From: Bacillota bacterium
GTDB taxonomy: Bacteria; Bacillota; Clostridia; Ch29
Assembly: GCA_028686075.1 (NCBI GenBank)
Contig: JAQUCT010000008.1
Span: 1-59,669 of the forward strand
Direction: 5' to 3'
DNA: 59,669 nucleotides
Shown piece after piece: positions 26,394 through 34,545 of this stretch (position 1 is its first letter; each line of letters begins with the position of its first letter). The notes beneath the pieces are model-generated. The model saw only the letters and a program-made list of their open reading frames with translations, was not told the DNA's origin and searched no databases. The position numbers and the translations under genes are program-made.

Positions 26394-28067
26394 CTAAATT
26401 TCCATAATAATGGGAAGTATCATGGGTTTGCGCTTTGTTTTTTCGTATAAAAAGGTCCTCAGGCTGTTCCTAATACTGGTCTTGAGAGTAGCCCATTCAC
26501 TAATCTGTTTTTGTTCGCATTTGGCCAGGGCATCCCTTACAACCACCCGGGCCTGTTCCATCAGGTCTTCGGACTCCCTGACATATACAAATCCACGGGA
26601 GATAATATCCGGCCCACCGACTATTGCACCGCTCTCCTTGGAAATGGTCACCACCACCGCCATAAGACCGTCCTGGGCCAGGTGCTGCCTGTCCCTTAAT
26701 ACAACGTTGCCCACATCTCCTACACCTAAGCCGTCCACCAGCACTTTGCCAGCGGTAACGTTACCGTTTTTCTTTGCAGAATTCTTTGTAACCTCAATTA
26801 CATTACCTATCTCGGCCAGTATGATTCTGTTGCTTTTCATGCCCAGCGACTTTGCAAGCCGGGCATGACGCTCCAGATGCCTATACTCTCCGTGTACCGG
26901 TATGAAAAATTTTGGCCTTACCAGAGAATGTATGAGCTTAAGCTCCTCCTGGCAGGCATGGCCGGACACATGTATATCCGCCAGGTCTTCATAGATTACG
27001 TTTGCACCCCTTGCAAACAGCCTGTTTATTACACGACCTATCAGTTTTTCATTGCCGGGTATCGCACTGGCGGAAATAATCACCATGTCTCCGGTCATTA
27101 TTTCCACACTTCTATGGTCCGCGTTTGCCATCCGGGTCAGCGCGGACATTGGCTCTCCCTGGCTGCCTGTGGTTAGGATTGTTATTTCATGGTTTCTGTA
27201 TCGTCCTATTTCTTCAATGTCAATTTCCAGGCCATCGGGTATGTCCAGGTAACCCAATTCTGAAGCCACATGCACAACATTTACCATACTCCTGCCGCAC
27301 ACTGCAAGCTTTCTTCCGAATTTGTGGGTGGAGTTTACTATCTGCTGTATCCTGTGCACGTTTGAAGCAAAGGTTGCCACAATAATCCTGTTTTTGGTTC
27401 TGGCAAAAATATCATCAAAGGTCTGCCCCACAGTCCTTTCGGACATGGTGTACCCCGGCCTCTCAACGTTTGTGCTGTCCGCCAGCATTAGCAAAACACC
27501 CTTTTTACCCAACTCCGCAAACCTGTGAAGGTCTATTATTTTATCGTCGATGGGGGTAAAGTCCACTTTGAAATCGCTTGTGTGTACAATGACCCCTATA
27601 TTGGTGGTGATTGCCAGAGCTGCCGAATCCGCTATGCTGTGACTGGTCCGGATAAATTCCACGCTCATACTCCCAAGCTTTATAACATCACCAATCCTAA
27701 CCACCTCCAGCCGGCAGCTTTCCTCCATGTTAAACTCGGCCAGCTTGTTTCTCACAAGCCCCAGTGTCAGTTTAGTTCCATACACGGGCGCGTCAATTTG
27801 CTGCAACACATAGGGCAATGCCCCTATATGGTCCTCATGACCATGGGTAAGCACGATACCCCTTATTCTTCCGCTGTTTTTGGTAAGATAAGTGATATCG
27901 GGTATCACTATATCTATCCCCAGCATTTCCTCCTCTGGGAAGGTCATACCGCAGTCTATGACGATTATGTCATTCCCCTGTTCTATAACCGTCATATTCT
28001 TGCCAATCTCATGGAGCCCTCCTAAGGGAATCACTTTTACTTTTGTTTTGTTTTTGTCTTCTGCCAT
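26394..28067 (-). CDS. rnj: Ribonuclease J
   Basis: 557-residue metallo-beta-lactamase/beta-CASP nuclease with 5'-3' exo- and endonuclease activity in mRNA decay and rRNA maturation. Zinc motif HGHEDH at 75-80, THSIADS, TSDFKVDFTP, ATFASNVHRIQ, TTGSQGEPMSALTRMA, HVSGHA and the late histidine in PVHGEYRHL are all present. Length is normal for RNase J1/J2; I cannot tell which paralogue. The preceding fur gene ends 42 bp upstream behind a terminator, so rnj has its own promoter or depends on read-through. Confidence 0.95.
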   Translation of the reverse strand: MAEDKNKTKVKVIPLGGLHEIGKNMTVIEQGNDIIVIDCGMTFPEEEMLGIDIVIPDITYLTKNSGRIRGIVLTHGHEDHIGALPYVLQQIDAPVYGTKLTLGLVRNKLAEFNMEESCRLEVVRIGDVIKLGSMSVEFIRTSHSIADSAALAITTNIGVIVHTSDFKVDFTPIDDKIIDLHRFAELGKKGVLLMLADSTNVERPGYTMSERTVGQTFDDIFARTKNRIIVATFASNVHRIQQIVNSTHKFGRKLAVCGRSMVNVVHVASELGYLDIPDGLEIDIEEIGRYRNHEITILTTGSQGEPMSALTRMANADHRSVEIMTGDMVIISASAIPGNEKLIGRVINRLFARGANVIYEDLADIHVSGHACQEELKLIHSLVRPKFFIPVHGEYRHLERHARLAKSLGMKSNRIILAEIGNVIEVTKNSAKKNGNVTAGKVLVDGLGVGDVGNVVLRDRQHLAQDGLMAVVVTISKESGAIVGGPDIISRGFVYVRESEDLMEQARVVVRDALAKCEQKQISEWATLKTSIRNSLRTFLYEKTKRKPMILPIIMEI

Positions 28068-28090
28068 TTTTACACTCTCCTTCTAACAAA

Positions 28091-28110
28091 AAACACCCGA
28101 ACAGGTGTTT
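28091..28110 (-). terminator. Terminator of the fur-family gene
   Basis: AAACACCT-gttc-GGGTGTTT followed by TTTG on the minus strand, overlapping the fur stop codon and just before rnj. Confidence 0.75.
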
Positions 28111-28546
28111 ATTTATTCATACATTTCCTGCAATAACCGAAGAATTTAACTCTATGATTAACCACATTAAAGCGGTTTTTTTCTCTTATTTTATCCTCAA
28201 GATGCTCCAGCAGGTCCTCCTGGACTTCCTGAACCTCACCGCAAGATAAGCATATAAGATGATGGTGGTGATGGTCTTCCTCGCTACCCGCCAGTTCATA
28301 CCTGCCGCAGCCGTCATCGAAACTCAGCTTGTTTATGGCACCCAGCTGTTCCAAAAGCTGCAGTGTCCTGTATACGGTGGCGATCCCAATCTCGGGATAT
28401 TTTTCCTTAACCAGCATATAAACATCCTCTGTGCTTAAATGTCTGCCCCGGTTTTCGCAAAAAACCTCAAGGGTCGCCCTTCTTTGGGGGGTAAGTTTGT
28501 ATCCCTTTTCTTTGAGCACAGCTTTTACTTTTTCAGGTTTCACCAT
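28109..28546 (-). CDS. Fur-family metalloregulator
   Basis: 145 residues. Winged helix with KGYKLTPQRRATLEVF and IGIATVYRTLQLLEQLGAI; dimerisation domain with a histidine run HHHHHLICLSCGEV. CLSC and the C-terminal CRKC supply the structural zinc site. Fur, Zur and PerR cannot be separated with confidence. The ATG at 28546 is chosen over the TTG just before it because GAGGGTGG stands 6 bp upstream. Confidence 0.88.
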   Translation of the reverse strand: MVKPEKVKAVLKEKGYKLTPQRRATLEVFCENRGRHLSTEDVYMLVKEKYPEIGIATVYRTLQLLEQLGAINKLSFDDGCGRYELAGSEEDHHHHHLICLSCGEVQEVQEDLLEHLEDKIREKNRFNVVNHRVKFFGYCRKCMNK

Positions 28547-28651
28547 CAATTACCACCCTCTCTTTTCCGATGGGAGCAAAGGGATGATTTTCTTGCTCCC
28601 TAACTCTAGCACCCAGTACCTATAGTTATGACAAATAAGGTGTGCCCCCTT

Positions 28652-28694
28652 TTGTCAATGACATACAAGAACCGTCCCCTTGTGTCCTTTTGTC
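28652..28694. repeat. REP-like GAACCGTCCCC sequence
   Basis: TTTTGTCAATGACATACAAG then AACCGTCCCCTTGTGTCC then TTTTGTC. Interspersed repeats with a GGGGACGGTTCT core flanked by TTGTGTC are familiar in Clostridia and associated with REP-associated Y1 transposases. Only one copy is in the window, so the assignment rests on that resemblance. Confidence 0.4.
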
Positions 28695-30038
28695 TCATCT
28701 GGTCTTGAATCTACTTGCCACCGAACTTTTTACGCTGGAGACAACCATACTGAGGGCACCTTTGTTCGCCTTCAAAATTTTTTCTAGGCTGTCCAGCATA
28801 TAGTCCATCTGCTCCCTTTCAACAACCAACGGCGGTTCCAGCCTTATAACATTGGGGTTTTTCAGCGTATAGGCCGTTATTATTCTGTATTTGTTAAGCA
28901 GTTCTCCAGCCACCACGGCTCCCATATACTCCCTGCCCAGCTTGGATGCCACTCCTCCGGACACTCTGTCCAGGAGGCTTCCTTCACCGCTTTCGAATTC
29001 AATCCCCAACATCAACCCCCTGCCTCTTACATCCTTAATAAGAGGGTATTTTTCCTTCATGCCGCGCAGCCTTTCGAGGGCATAGTCGCCCAATTGGGCA
29101 GCCCTTCTATCCAGTCGGTTTTCCACCATGTACTCAACAGACGCTATCCCTGCCGCCATCGCCATTGAATTGCCCCCAAAGGTGGAGGTAAGAAGCAGAC
29201 ACTTGTCCATGCTTCCATAGGCCTTTTTGTATACCCTGGAATTGGCGATACATGCCCCTATTGGTACCATCCCTCCGCCCAAGGATTTAGCCAGGCACAT
29301 TATATCCGGTGCCACCCCTTCGTGCTGGCAGGCAAAGTATTCACCTGTCCTGCCCATTCCCGTTTGTATTTCATCCATTATAAGGAGAACGCCGTATTTG
29401 TCGCATAACTGCCTCATGCCCTTAAGATAACCGGTGCGAGGCACCATGATTCCCCCTTCACCCTGAATAGCCTCCGCAATAACCGCAGCAACGTCTCTCG
29501 CCGCCAGATGTTTTTCCAGTGCCTCAAGGTTGTCATACTCCACCGCACTGCAGTCGGACAACGTCGGGCTGAAGGATTTGCCGTGGAAAGAGTTTTTGCA
29601 AAGCAATATCCGGCTCCTGCCGCTGCACAGCCTTGCCATCTTCAAAGCCGCATCCACGGCTTCGGTACCGCTGTTGCAAAAGAATGATATCTTCAGGTCA
29701 CCGGGGGTTATCATGGCAAGGTTTTCCGCCAGGGCCGCAGCCAGCGGGTTTAACGAAGCCTGTAGTATGTTGGGAACGCCCTCAATACGCCGCAGGGCTT
29801 CTATCACAACAGGCGGATTATGCCCAAAGTTAAGGGCACCGTAGCCGCCAAGGAAATCCAGATAAGCATTCCCTCTACTATCCCATACCTTTACTCCCTC
29901 CGCCCTTGTGAACCTCTTGTCAAAATCCAATAAGGTCATCATGCTCACCAAGCCAGGGTTAACGTATTCCCTATATCCTTCCCTGGTCCGTTTTCTGTCA
30001 TAACCAAGTGCTTCATCCAGTTTTATCAGCCTATCCAT
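28695..30038 (-). CDS. Class III PLP aminotransferase
   Basis: 447-residue fold-type I aminotransferase of the ornithine/putrescine/acetylornithine group: FFCNSGTEAVDAALKMAR near 120, MDEIQTGMGRTGEYFA near 222 and the PLP lysine in CLAKSLGGGMVPIG (about 251). Between SFHGKSFS and YDNLEALEKHL, only about eleven residues stand where most relatives have about thirty containing the YRxPFxPLxPG loop, so the substrate pocket is altered. N- and C-termini are extended. Substrate is unknown; a polyamine or omega-amino acid is a guess. The ATG at 30038 has GGAGG 6 bp upstream. Confidence 0.8.
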   Translation of the reverse strand: MDRLIKLDEALGYDRKRTREGYREYVNPGLVSMMTLLDFDKRFTRAEGVKVWDSRGNAYLDFLGGYGALNFGHNPPVVIEALRRIEGVPNILQASLNPLAAALAENLAMITPGDLKISFFCNSGTEAVDAALKMARLCSGRSRILLCKNSFHGKSFSPTLSDCSAVEYDNLEALEKHLAARDVAAVIAEAIQGEGGIMVPRTGYLKGMRQLCDKYGVLLIMDEIQTGMGRTGEYFACQHEGVAPDIMCLAKSLGGGMVPIGACIANSRVYKKAYGSMDKCLLLTSTFGGNSMAMAAGIASVEYMVENRLDRRAAQLGDYALERLRGMKEKYPLIKDVRGRGLMLGIEFESGEGSLLDRVSGGVASKLGREYMGAVVAGELLNKYRIITAYTLKNPNVIRLEPPLVVEREQMDYMLDSLEKILKANKGALSMVVSSVKSSVASRFKTR

Positions 30039-30111
30039 TTCCACCCTCCGTAAAAGTCAGCATCCCCCGTATATCGGAAAACCGAAGATGCATGCCATTT
30101 TTCTATATAGT

Positions 30112-30378
30112 TCAATTATTCTGCTGCCTGGCCAGCTCTTCATAGGCCTCCACAACATTATCCAGTTCCTTATCATCGTCAACTCCAACCAATATGTCCT
30201 CACCGTTTTCATCCTGTTCTACCCTTAATACGTAGGCTTCGTCATCGCCCCCGTCGTTCTCCTCCGGCATCAGGATTGCATACCTGTCCTCGTCCACGTC
30301 CAATACCGCCATCACCTCAAACCGGCATTCGTTGTCTTCTTCATCGTAAAGAACTATCATTTCCCTATCTTCTTCCAA
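30112..30378 (-). CDS. DUF1292 protein (YrzB-like)
   Basis: 88 residues, strongly acidic, with the DUF1292 pattern IVLYDEEDNECRFEVMAVLDV then RYAILMPEEND. Function unknown. It regularly sits between ruvX and downstream genes in the alaS-ireB-ruvX group of Firmicutes. The TTG at 30378 is preferred because GAGGTG lies 7 bp upstream; the GTG at 30387 would overlap that site. Confidence 0.82.
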   Translation of the reverse strand: MEEDREMIVLYDEEDNECRFEVMAVLDVDEDRYAILMPEENDGGDDEAYVLRVEQDENGEDILVGVDDDKELDNVVEAYEELARQQNN

Positions 30379-30421
30379 GTATGACACCTCCCCATATTAC
30401 AGGTAAATTCCATTTATACTG

Positions 30422-30841
30422 TCAACGCACATTGCCTAAGCTGTCCAGATAACCTTGCAGAATTATTGAAGCAGCAACCTTATCAATTACCTTTTTTCTT
30501 TTGTTCCTCCGCACTTCGCCCTCTATAAGCAGCTTTTCAGCGGCAACGGTAGATAGCCTTTCGTCCCACAGGACCACCTCCAGCCCCGTTGCCTCCTCCA
30601 GCTTTTTTGCAAACTCCACGGCCTTTTCACCCTGGGGTCCTATGGTGGAATTCATGTTTTTTGGAAACCCCATCACTATTTTCTCCACTTCCCATTCCCT
30701 GATAAGTTCCATTATCCGTTCAATATCCGCCTTAATATCCTTCCTTATTATTGTCTCCAACGCCTGGGCAGTCCAACCAAAGGAATCGCTCACCGCAACG
30801 CCTATTGCCCTATCCCCCGGATCCAATCCAAGTATTCTCAT
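30422..30841 (-). CDS. ruvX: Putative Holliday junction resolvase RuvX/YqgF
   Basis: 139 residues with an RNase H-like fold: [17 protein letters not shown] at the start, [15 protein letters not shown] and [15 protein letters not shown] carry the conserved acidic residues. Members resolve Holliday junctions or process pre-16S rRNA 5' ends. The ATG at 30841 has AGGTGGTG 7 bp upstream, so the four codons before it are not used. Gene order ireB...ruvX-DUF1292 is the usual one, with two extra genes inserted. Confidence 0.88.
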   Translation of the reverse strand: MRILGLDPGDRAIGVAVSDSFGWTAQALETIIRKDIKADIERIMELIREWEVEKIVMGFPKNMNSTIGPQGEKAVEFAKKLEEATGLEVVLWDERLSTVAAEKLLIEGEVRRNKRKKVIDKVAASIILQGYLDSLGNVR

Positions 30842-30865
30842 TTTATTCACCACCTAAGCTTAACC

Positions 30866-31822
30866 TCATACTACCTTTATATAAAAGTTTTTACACTTTG
30901 CTGCACAGTAGCCGCATAGAATACACATTTCCTGCCTCACGCACGCCTTACCATCCTTTAGATACAGTGCCCCCTGGCCGCAGGCCAAAACGCAGTCCCC
31001 GCACCCCTCGCACCAGGGTTCTATTATCAAACTTCTCCTTCGTGTAGACAAAACCGCCCCGGCCTTAGGGTCCACCGGCCTGTTTTCAAATATGGCAATG
31101 TCCGTTTCCAGTTCTTCGATGCACTGCATTCCCACTGCTATAGAACTTATATGTGGAATCCCAAGCACAAAGTCGAAACATTCCCGGTAGTTTCCAATAA
31201 GGTTTCCTCCCCCCAGAGGCTTCATTGCGTAGATTCCCTTACCCCTATCATGGGCCAGCCCGATGGCCGCCAGCATGTCCTCGACACTGCCGTCGGCAAT
31301 TCCTAACCCCTTTATGTTTATTATTGGGTGTATCACCTGTATTTCTTCTAATAATGCTGCCGCCCTGACGCATTCCACATGATGAGTGGATACGCCAAAC
31401 GCCCTTATATAGCCCTTTTCCTTAGCCTGCAGGAAATACTCGATTGCTTCGCGGTGGCCCTTCAACGTGAGCGCACTCTCCTGCTCATGCAGCATAAAAA
31501 TATCTATATAATGAAGCCCCGTTTCCCTTAAAGCCTTCTCAAGGCTTTCCCGGGCCATTTCCCGGCTGTATGCATAGGTTTTAGTAGCTATAATGAGACT
31601 ATCCCGGGGCCTTCCCCTCATTGCCTCCTTAATGTACCTGTAATTATCATAAAGCTCCGCCGTATCCAGAAAGTTTACACCCCTCTCCATAGCCGCTACA
31701 ATGAGCCCGGCTCCCTCTTTGAGACCTAAGTTTGCCTGTAAGGGGCTTAATGTAAGGCTTCCAAAGCACAGTCTGGATACTCTAAGTTCCGTCCGTCCCA
31801 AATCCCTGTATTCCATCTCCAT
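30866..31822 (-). CDS. Aldo/keto reductase with C-terminal ferredoxin domain
   Basis: 318 residues. Barrel part with AKR residues DTAELYDNY (Tyr), IATKTYAYS (Lys) and FMLHEQ (His). After about 265 come two 4Fe-4S motifs, CEGCGDCVLAC and CILCGYCAAKC. The fusion suggests electron input from ferredoxin in an anaerobe; substrate unknown. The 5' end overlaps the preceding gene by 41 bp in another frame, so the two are one transcript. Confidence 0.85.
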   Translation of the reverse strand: MEMEYRDLGRTELRVSRLCFGSLTLSPLQANLGLKEGAGLIVAAMERGVNFLDTAELYDNYRYIKEAMRGRPRDSLIIATKTYAYSREMARESLEKALRETGLHYIDIFMLHEQESALTLKGHREAIEYFLQAKEKGYIRAFGVSTHHVECVRAAALLEEIQVIHPIINIKGLGIADGSVEDMLAAIGLAHDRGKGIYAMKPLGGGNLIGNYRECFDFVLGIPHISSIAVGMQCIEELETDIAIFENRPVDPKAGAVLSTRRRSLIIEPWCEGCGDCVLACGQGALYLKDGKACVRQEMCILCGYCAAKCKNFYIKVV

Positions 31823-34007
31823 TTTGCGGCCCCGCCGCCGACCCCCTTCGCATTTTTCTTTCCTGAATAACTATGTACAGCATACTGGAAATAAAGAATA
31901 TACTGCCTGTCGCCGAGGTAACCACCCCGGAATCGTTGACCGCCATCCCTACTGCGGCGGCTACTACTAAGGCCGCCCAGCCCTTTGCATACACGGGATA
32001 CTTTTTAAATATCCTTTTAAAGATACCCACCGGCCTGTAAAACAGCACCCCCGTAACCGCAATTACGGTTATAAGCACCTTTGTCCAGATGGTAAATCTA
32101 AGCAACTTGAGATTCATTGCGGCTTTCCTTTGAATAATAGCTAAAAAACCCAACGGTCCCTCCACGGCTGCTCCCTGGGCCGCTGCCGCCAGATGGGAAT
32201 GGTCCTCAAGAAATACAGTGTCCGCCACTAAAAACGCGAACAAAACCGCAACCATAGCAATGCCAACCATCACGGCCTGCTTAATCCCTATTCTTATATC
32301 CAGCATACGAAGCATAAAAAACACAAACGCCAGAAAGCCGGTTATGGCTCCTCCCAGGTTTGCTCCCAGGGCAGGGTAGCCCACCACAATCACCACTGTG
32401 CCCAACAGGACCGCAATGACCCACAAAAGGGGCCTTTGCCGCCCGGACAGAGAACACGCGGCTATTATAGCGCTTCCCGTTACGATACCCATATATTCGT
32501 TGCCTATTCCGTAATACCGGGCTCCTATTATTGGGTCGTACCCCAGTACTGAGTTCCTAATCATGTTTCCTCCGGTTACAATGTCCAGTACTATCAAAAC
32601 CACCGTAAGCCCTGATATGGACAAAAACAGCCCTTTTACGTTCTTTATGTACCGATGCGCAATAACGCTCAGCACGACCGAGGCCGCAACTGCCACAGCG
32701 GCGTTACCCGCCAGTGTTTGAAGCCTTAAGACAGGCAACACCAGCAGGACAGCCGGAAAAGTCATTATAAAAATAAGTGCTGTCTCCTCCGGTGCTATGA
32801 GTATTCCCCTTAAAAAGTTCGGATACAGTATTGTATTAAGTCCCAGCAGCACCACGAGGATTACAAATACCGCGTAGTTGTACAAAATGGGATACCTAAA
32901 ATTGGAAGTATTCACAGTTTGGCGGCCTATCTCCATTATCCTGTCCAGGTTGCCCGAAAGCGGCACCGTTCTTAAAGGCCGGCCGGTCAGTTCCTCTGCC
33001 CCTATACCAAAAGAATTAAGCACCGTTGGCGCAATGTCAATACCTGCGACTATCCCTTCCCGCCTTGTGGTACCGGAGGTTAAAAGCCCCGGCGAAAACC
33101 CGTCTCCGTATACAATAATCGGGGTAAGCCTTGCACTCCTGGCAATACTTTCCTCCGAAGGGTAGGGAGTAGCCAGTATTACAAGCCAGCCCTCCAGGTC
33201 CGCCCTTTCTTTGATCCATTTTACAAATCCGTCTATCCTAATCAGGGTTTCCCGCCTGTGGTCATTGTATGTTTCCGTATTCAGCAGGTCCCTGCTCTCT
33301 TCTATTCTAGTTAAGTCTCCAGTCTCTATTACAACAAAATCCGCCTTACCAGTCATCTGCTCCGTATACGCCTTTAGTCTCGAAAAGTCTGTTCTCCGTC
33401 CGGTGGGAAATCCATGGTCCTCCTTAAGTACGTCTTCACCCACCGCACCGTAATCCACTATACCATCCCTGTCCATCGCAACCGACACGGCCCACCGTAT
33501 CTGATTATCCCCGCAGTCGCAGTTTCCAAGCACCGCAGTTTTCAGCCCGGCTCCGTGCAGGTAGTAACCGATACTTCCCGCCGCTGCGCGGTACTCTCCG
33601 TTTAGATTCTGACCTATCAGCTTATTTATGTATGGATTAACCACCATCCCCGGACCTGCTCTGTGTCCGGTACGGCCAAAAAACAGTTGGGCTACTTCAT
33701 CGTTTACCTCAAGGGCCCCTACCGCAGAGGGCGTACCCTCGGCCCTTGTTCCGCTTCCTATGCTGACATAGCCCTTGCAGGCACTGTAGCCCCCTGACGG
33801 TCTGTTGTTCATAAGGGCAGCCGCCCCGCCTTTAATCAATTCCCCAAAGCCGGGCAGGTTCTCCATATCTTCAAAGGAAAGCCTGTCGGCTATCAAGAAT
33901 ACTACCTTATTACCGGTACCATCATCCGCTCTAACCGTAATGGTCATTGATACCAAAACAAAAAAAATCAATATGCCGGATAGTATCGTTCTACTATCTG
34001 GTTTCAC
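31782..34007 (-). CDS. Large membrane protein with alkaline-phosphatase-like domain
   Basis: 741 residues. A signal-anchor helix (about 7-27) leads to an extracytoplasmic domain of about 350 residues that resembles the alkaline phosphatase/phosphodiesterase superfamily: KVVFLIADRLSFEDM near the start, a conserved GGYSACKGYVSIGSGTRAEG and a late GIDIAPTVLNSFGI, typical of that fold. The second half has about ten helices of unknown family. I do not recognise the whole protein. Its place between ireB and ruvX suggests a cell-envelope role; that is inference. Weak RBS before a GTG start. Confidence 0.6.
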   Translation of the reverse strand: MKPDSRTILSGILIFFVLVSMTITVRADDGTGNKVVFLIADRLSFEDMENLPGFGELIKGGAAALMNNRPSGGYSACKGYVSIGSGTRAEGTPSAVGALEVNDEVAQLFFGRTGHRAGPGMVVNPYINKLIGQNLNGEYRAAAGSIGYYLHGAGLKTAVLGNCDCGDNQIRWAVSVAMDRDGIVDYGAVGEDVLKEDHGFPTGRRTDFSRLKAYTEQMTGKADFVVIETGDLTRIEESRDLLNTETYNDHRRETLIRIDGFVKWIKERADLEGWLVILATPYPSEESIARSARLTPIIVYGDGFSPGLLTSGTTRREGIVAGIDIAPTVLNSFGIGAEELTGRPLRTVPLSGNLDRIMEIGRQTVNTSNFRYPILYNYAVFVILVVLLGLNTILYPNFLRGILIAPEETALIFIMTFPAVLLVLPVLRLQTLAGNAAVAVAASVVLSVIAHRYIKNVKGLFLSISGLTVVLIVLDIVTGGNMIRNSVLGYDPIIGARYYGIGNEYMGIVTGSAIIAACSLSGRQRPLLWVIAVLLGTVVIVVGYPALGANLGGAITGFLAFVFFMLRMLDIRIGIKQAVMVGIAMVAVLFAFLVADTVFLEDHSHLAAAAQGAAVEGPLGFLAIIQRKAAMNLKLLRFTIWTKVLITVIAVTGVLFYRPVGIFKRIFKKYPVYAKGWAALVVAAAVGMAVNDSGVVTSATGSIFFISSMLYIVIQERKMRRGSAAGPQNGDGIQGFGTDGT

Positions 34008-34037
34008 AAAAGCAGCACCCGCCTTAAGGACCCCCGT

Positions 34038-34304
34038 TTACAACGTCTTAAGGTACTCCTTGACGATCTCTTCCAGTATTTCGTCCCTCTCAACCTTGCC
34101 AATAAGGCTCCTTGCATTATTGTGGCTGGTTATATATGTAGGATCGCCGGATATTATATACCCCACAATCTGGTTGATTGAATTATATCCCTTCTCTTCA
34201 AGAGCGTTGTATACCGATGTAAGAACTTCCCTAACCCTGTTTCGTTTTTCCTTCTCCAAGTTAAACTTCATGGTCTTGTCGGAATCCTTCAACACTCCCA
34301 ACAC
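34038..34304 (-). CDS. ireB: IreB-family regulatory phosphoprotein
   Basis: About 88 residues, UPF0297/DUF965: [31 protein letters not shown] then [14 protein letters not shown]. IreB of enterococci is phosphorylated by the PASTA kinase IreK at a threonine near the N-terminus (TMKF here) and influences cephalosporin tolerance. It is next to alaS as usual. The exact start is uncertain among several closely spaced GTG/TTG codons. Confidence 0.88.
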   Translation of the reverse strand: MLGVLKDSDKTMKFNLEKEKRNRVREVLTSVYNALEEKGYNSINQIVGYIISGDPTYITSHNNARSLIGKVERDEILEEIVKEYLKTL

Positions 34305-34371
34305 TCTCCTTTTAAATATTTATTACCATATATTATATATTAATATACATGGCCACCAAATACAAATAAAT

Positions 34372-34503
34372 ATTATATATCACATTCCTTTATCTGTCGC
34401 TTAAGAGGGCGAAGCCCGAAGAATCTTATTCGGAGATAGGTCCTTCGCTATTGCTCAGGATGACAAAAAGGTTGCTCGGGATGACACACTAGGAAATGTA
34501 AGG
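34372..34503. repeat. Dispersed MITE-like repeat, copy 3
   Basis: TATATATCACATTCCTTTAT then GTCGCTTAAGAGGGCGAAGC, GAAGAATC and a doubled GCTCAGGATGACA/GCTCGGGATGACA segment, ending AGGAAATGTAA. It lies between ireB and the end of alaS. Confidence 0.72.
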
Positions 34504-34545
34504 GTAAACGGCCGGCAAGGCATCCGGCCGTTTATAGGGGAATGT

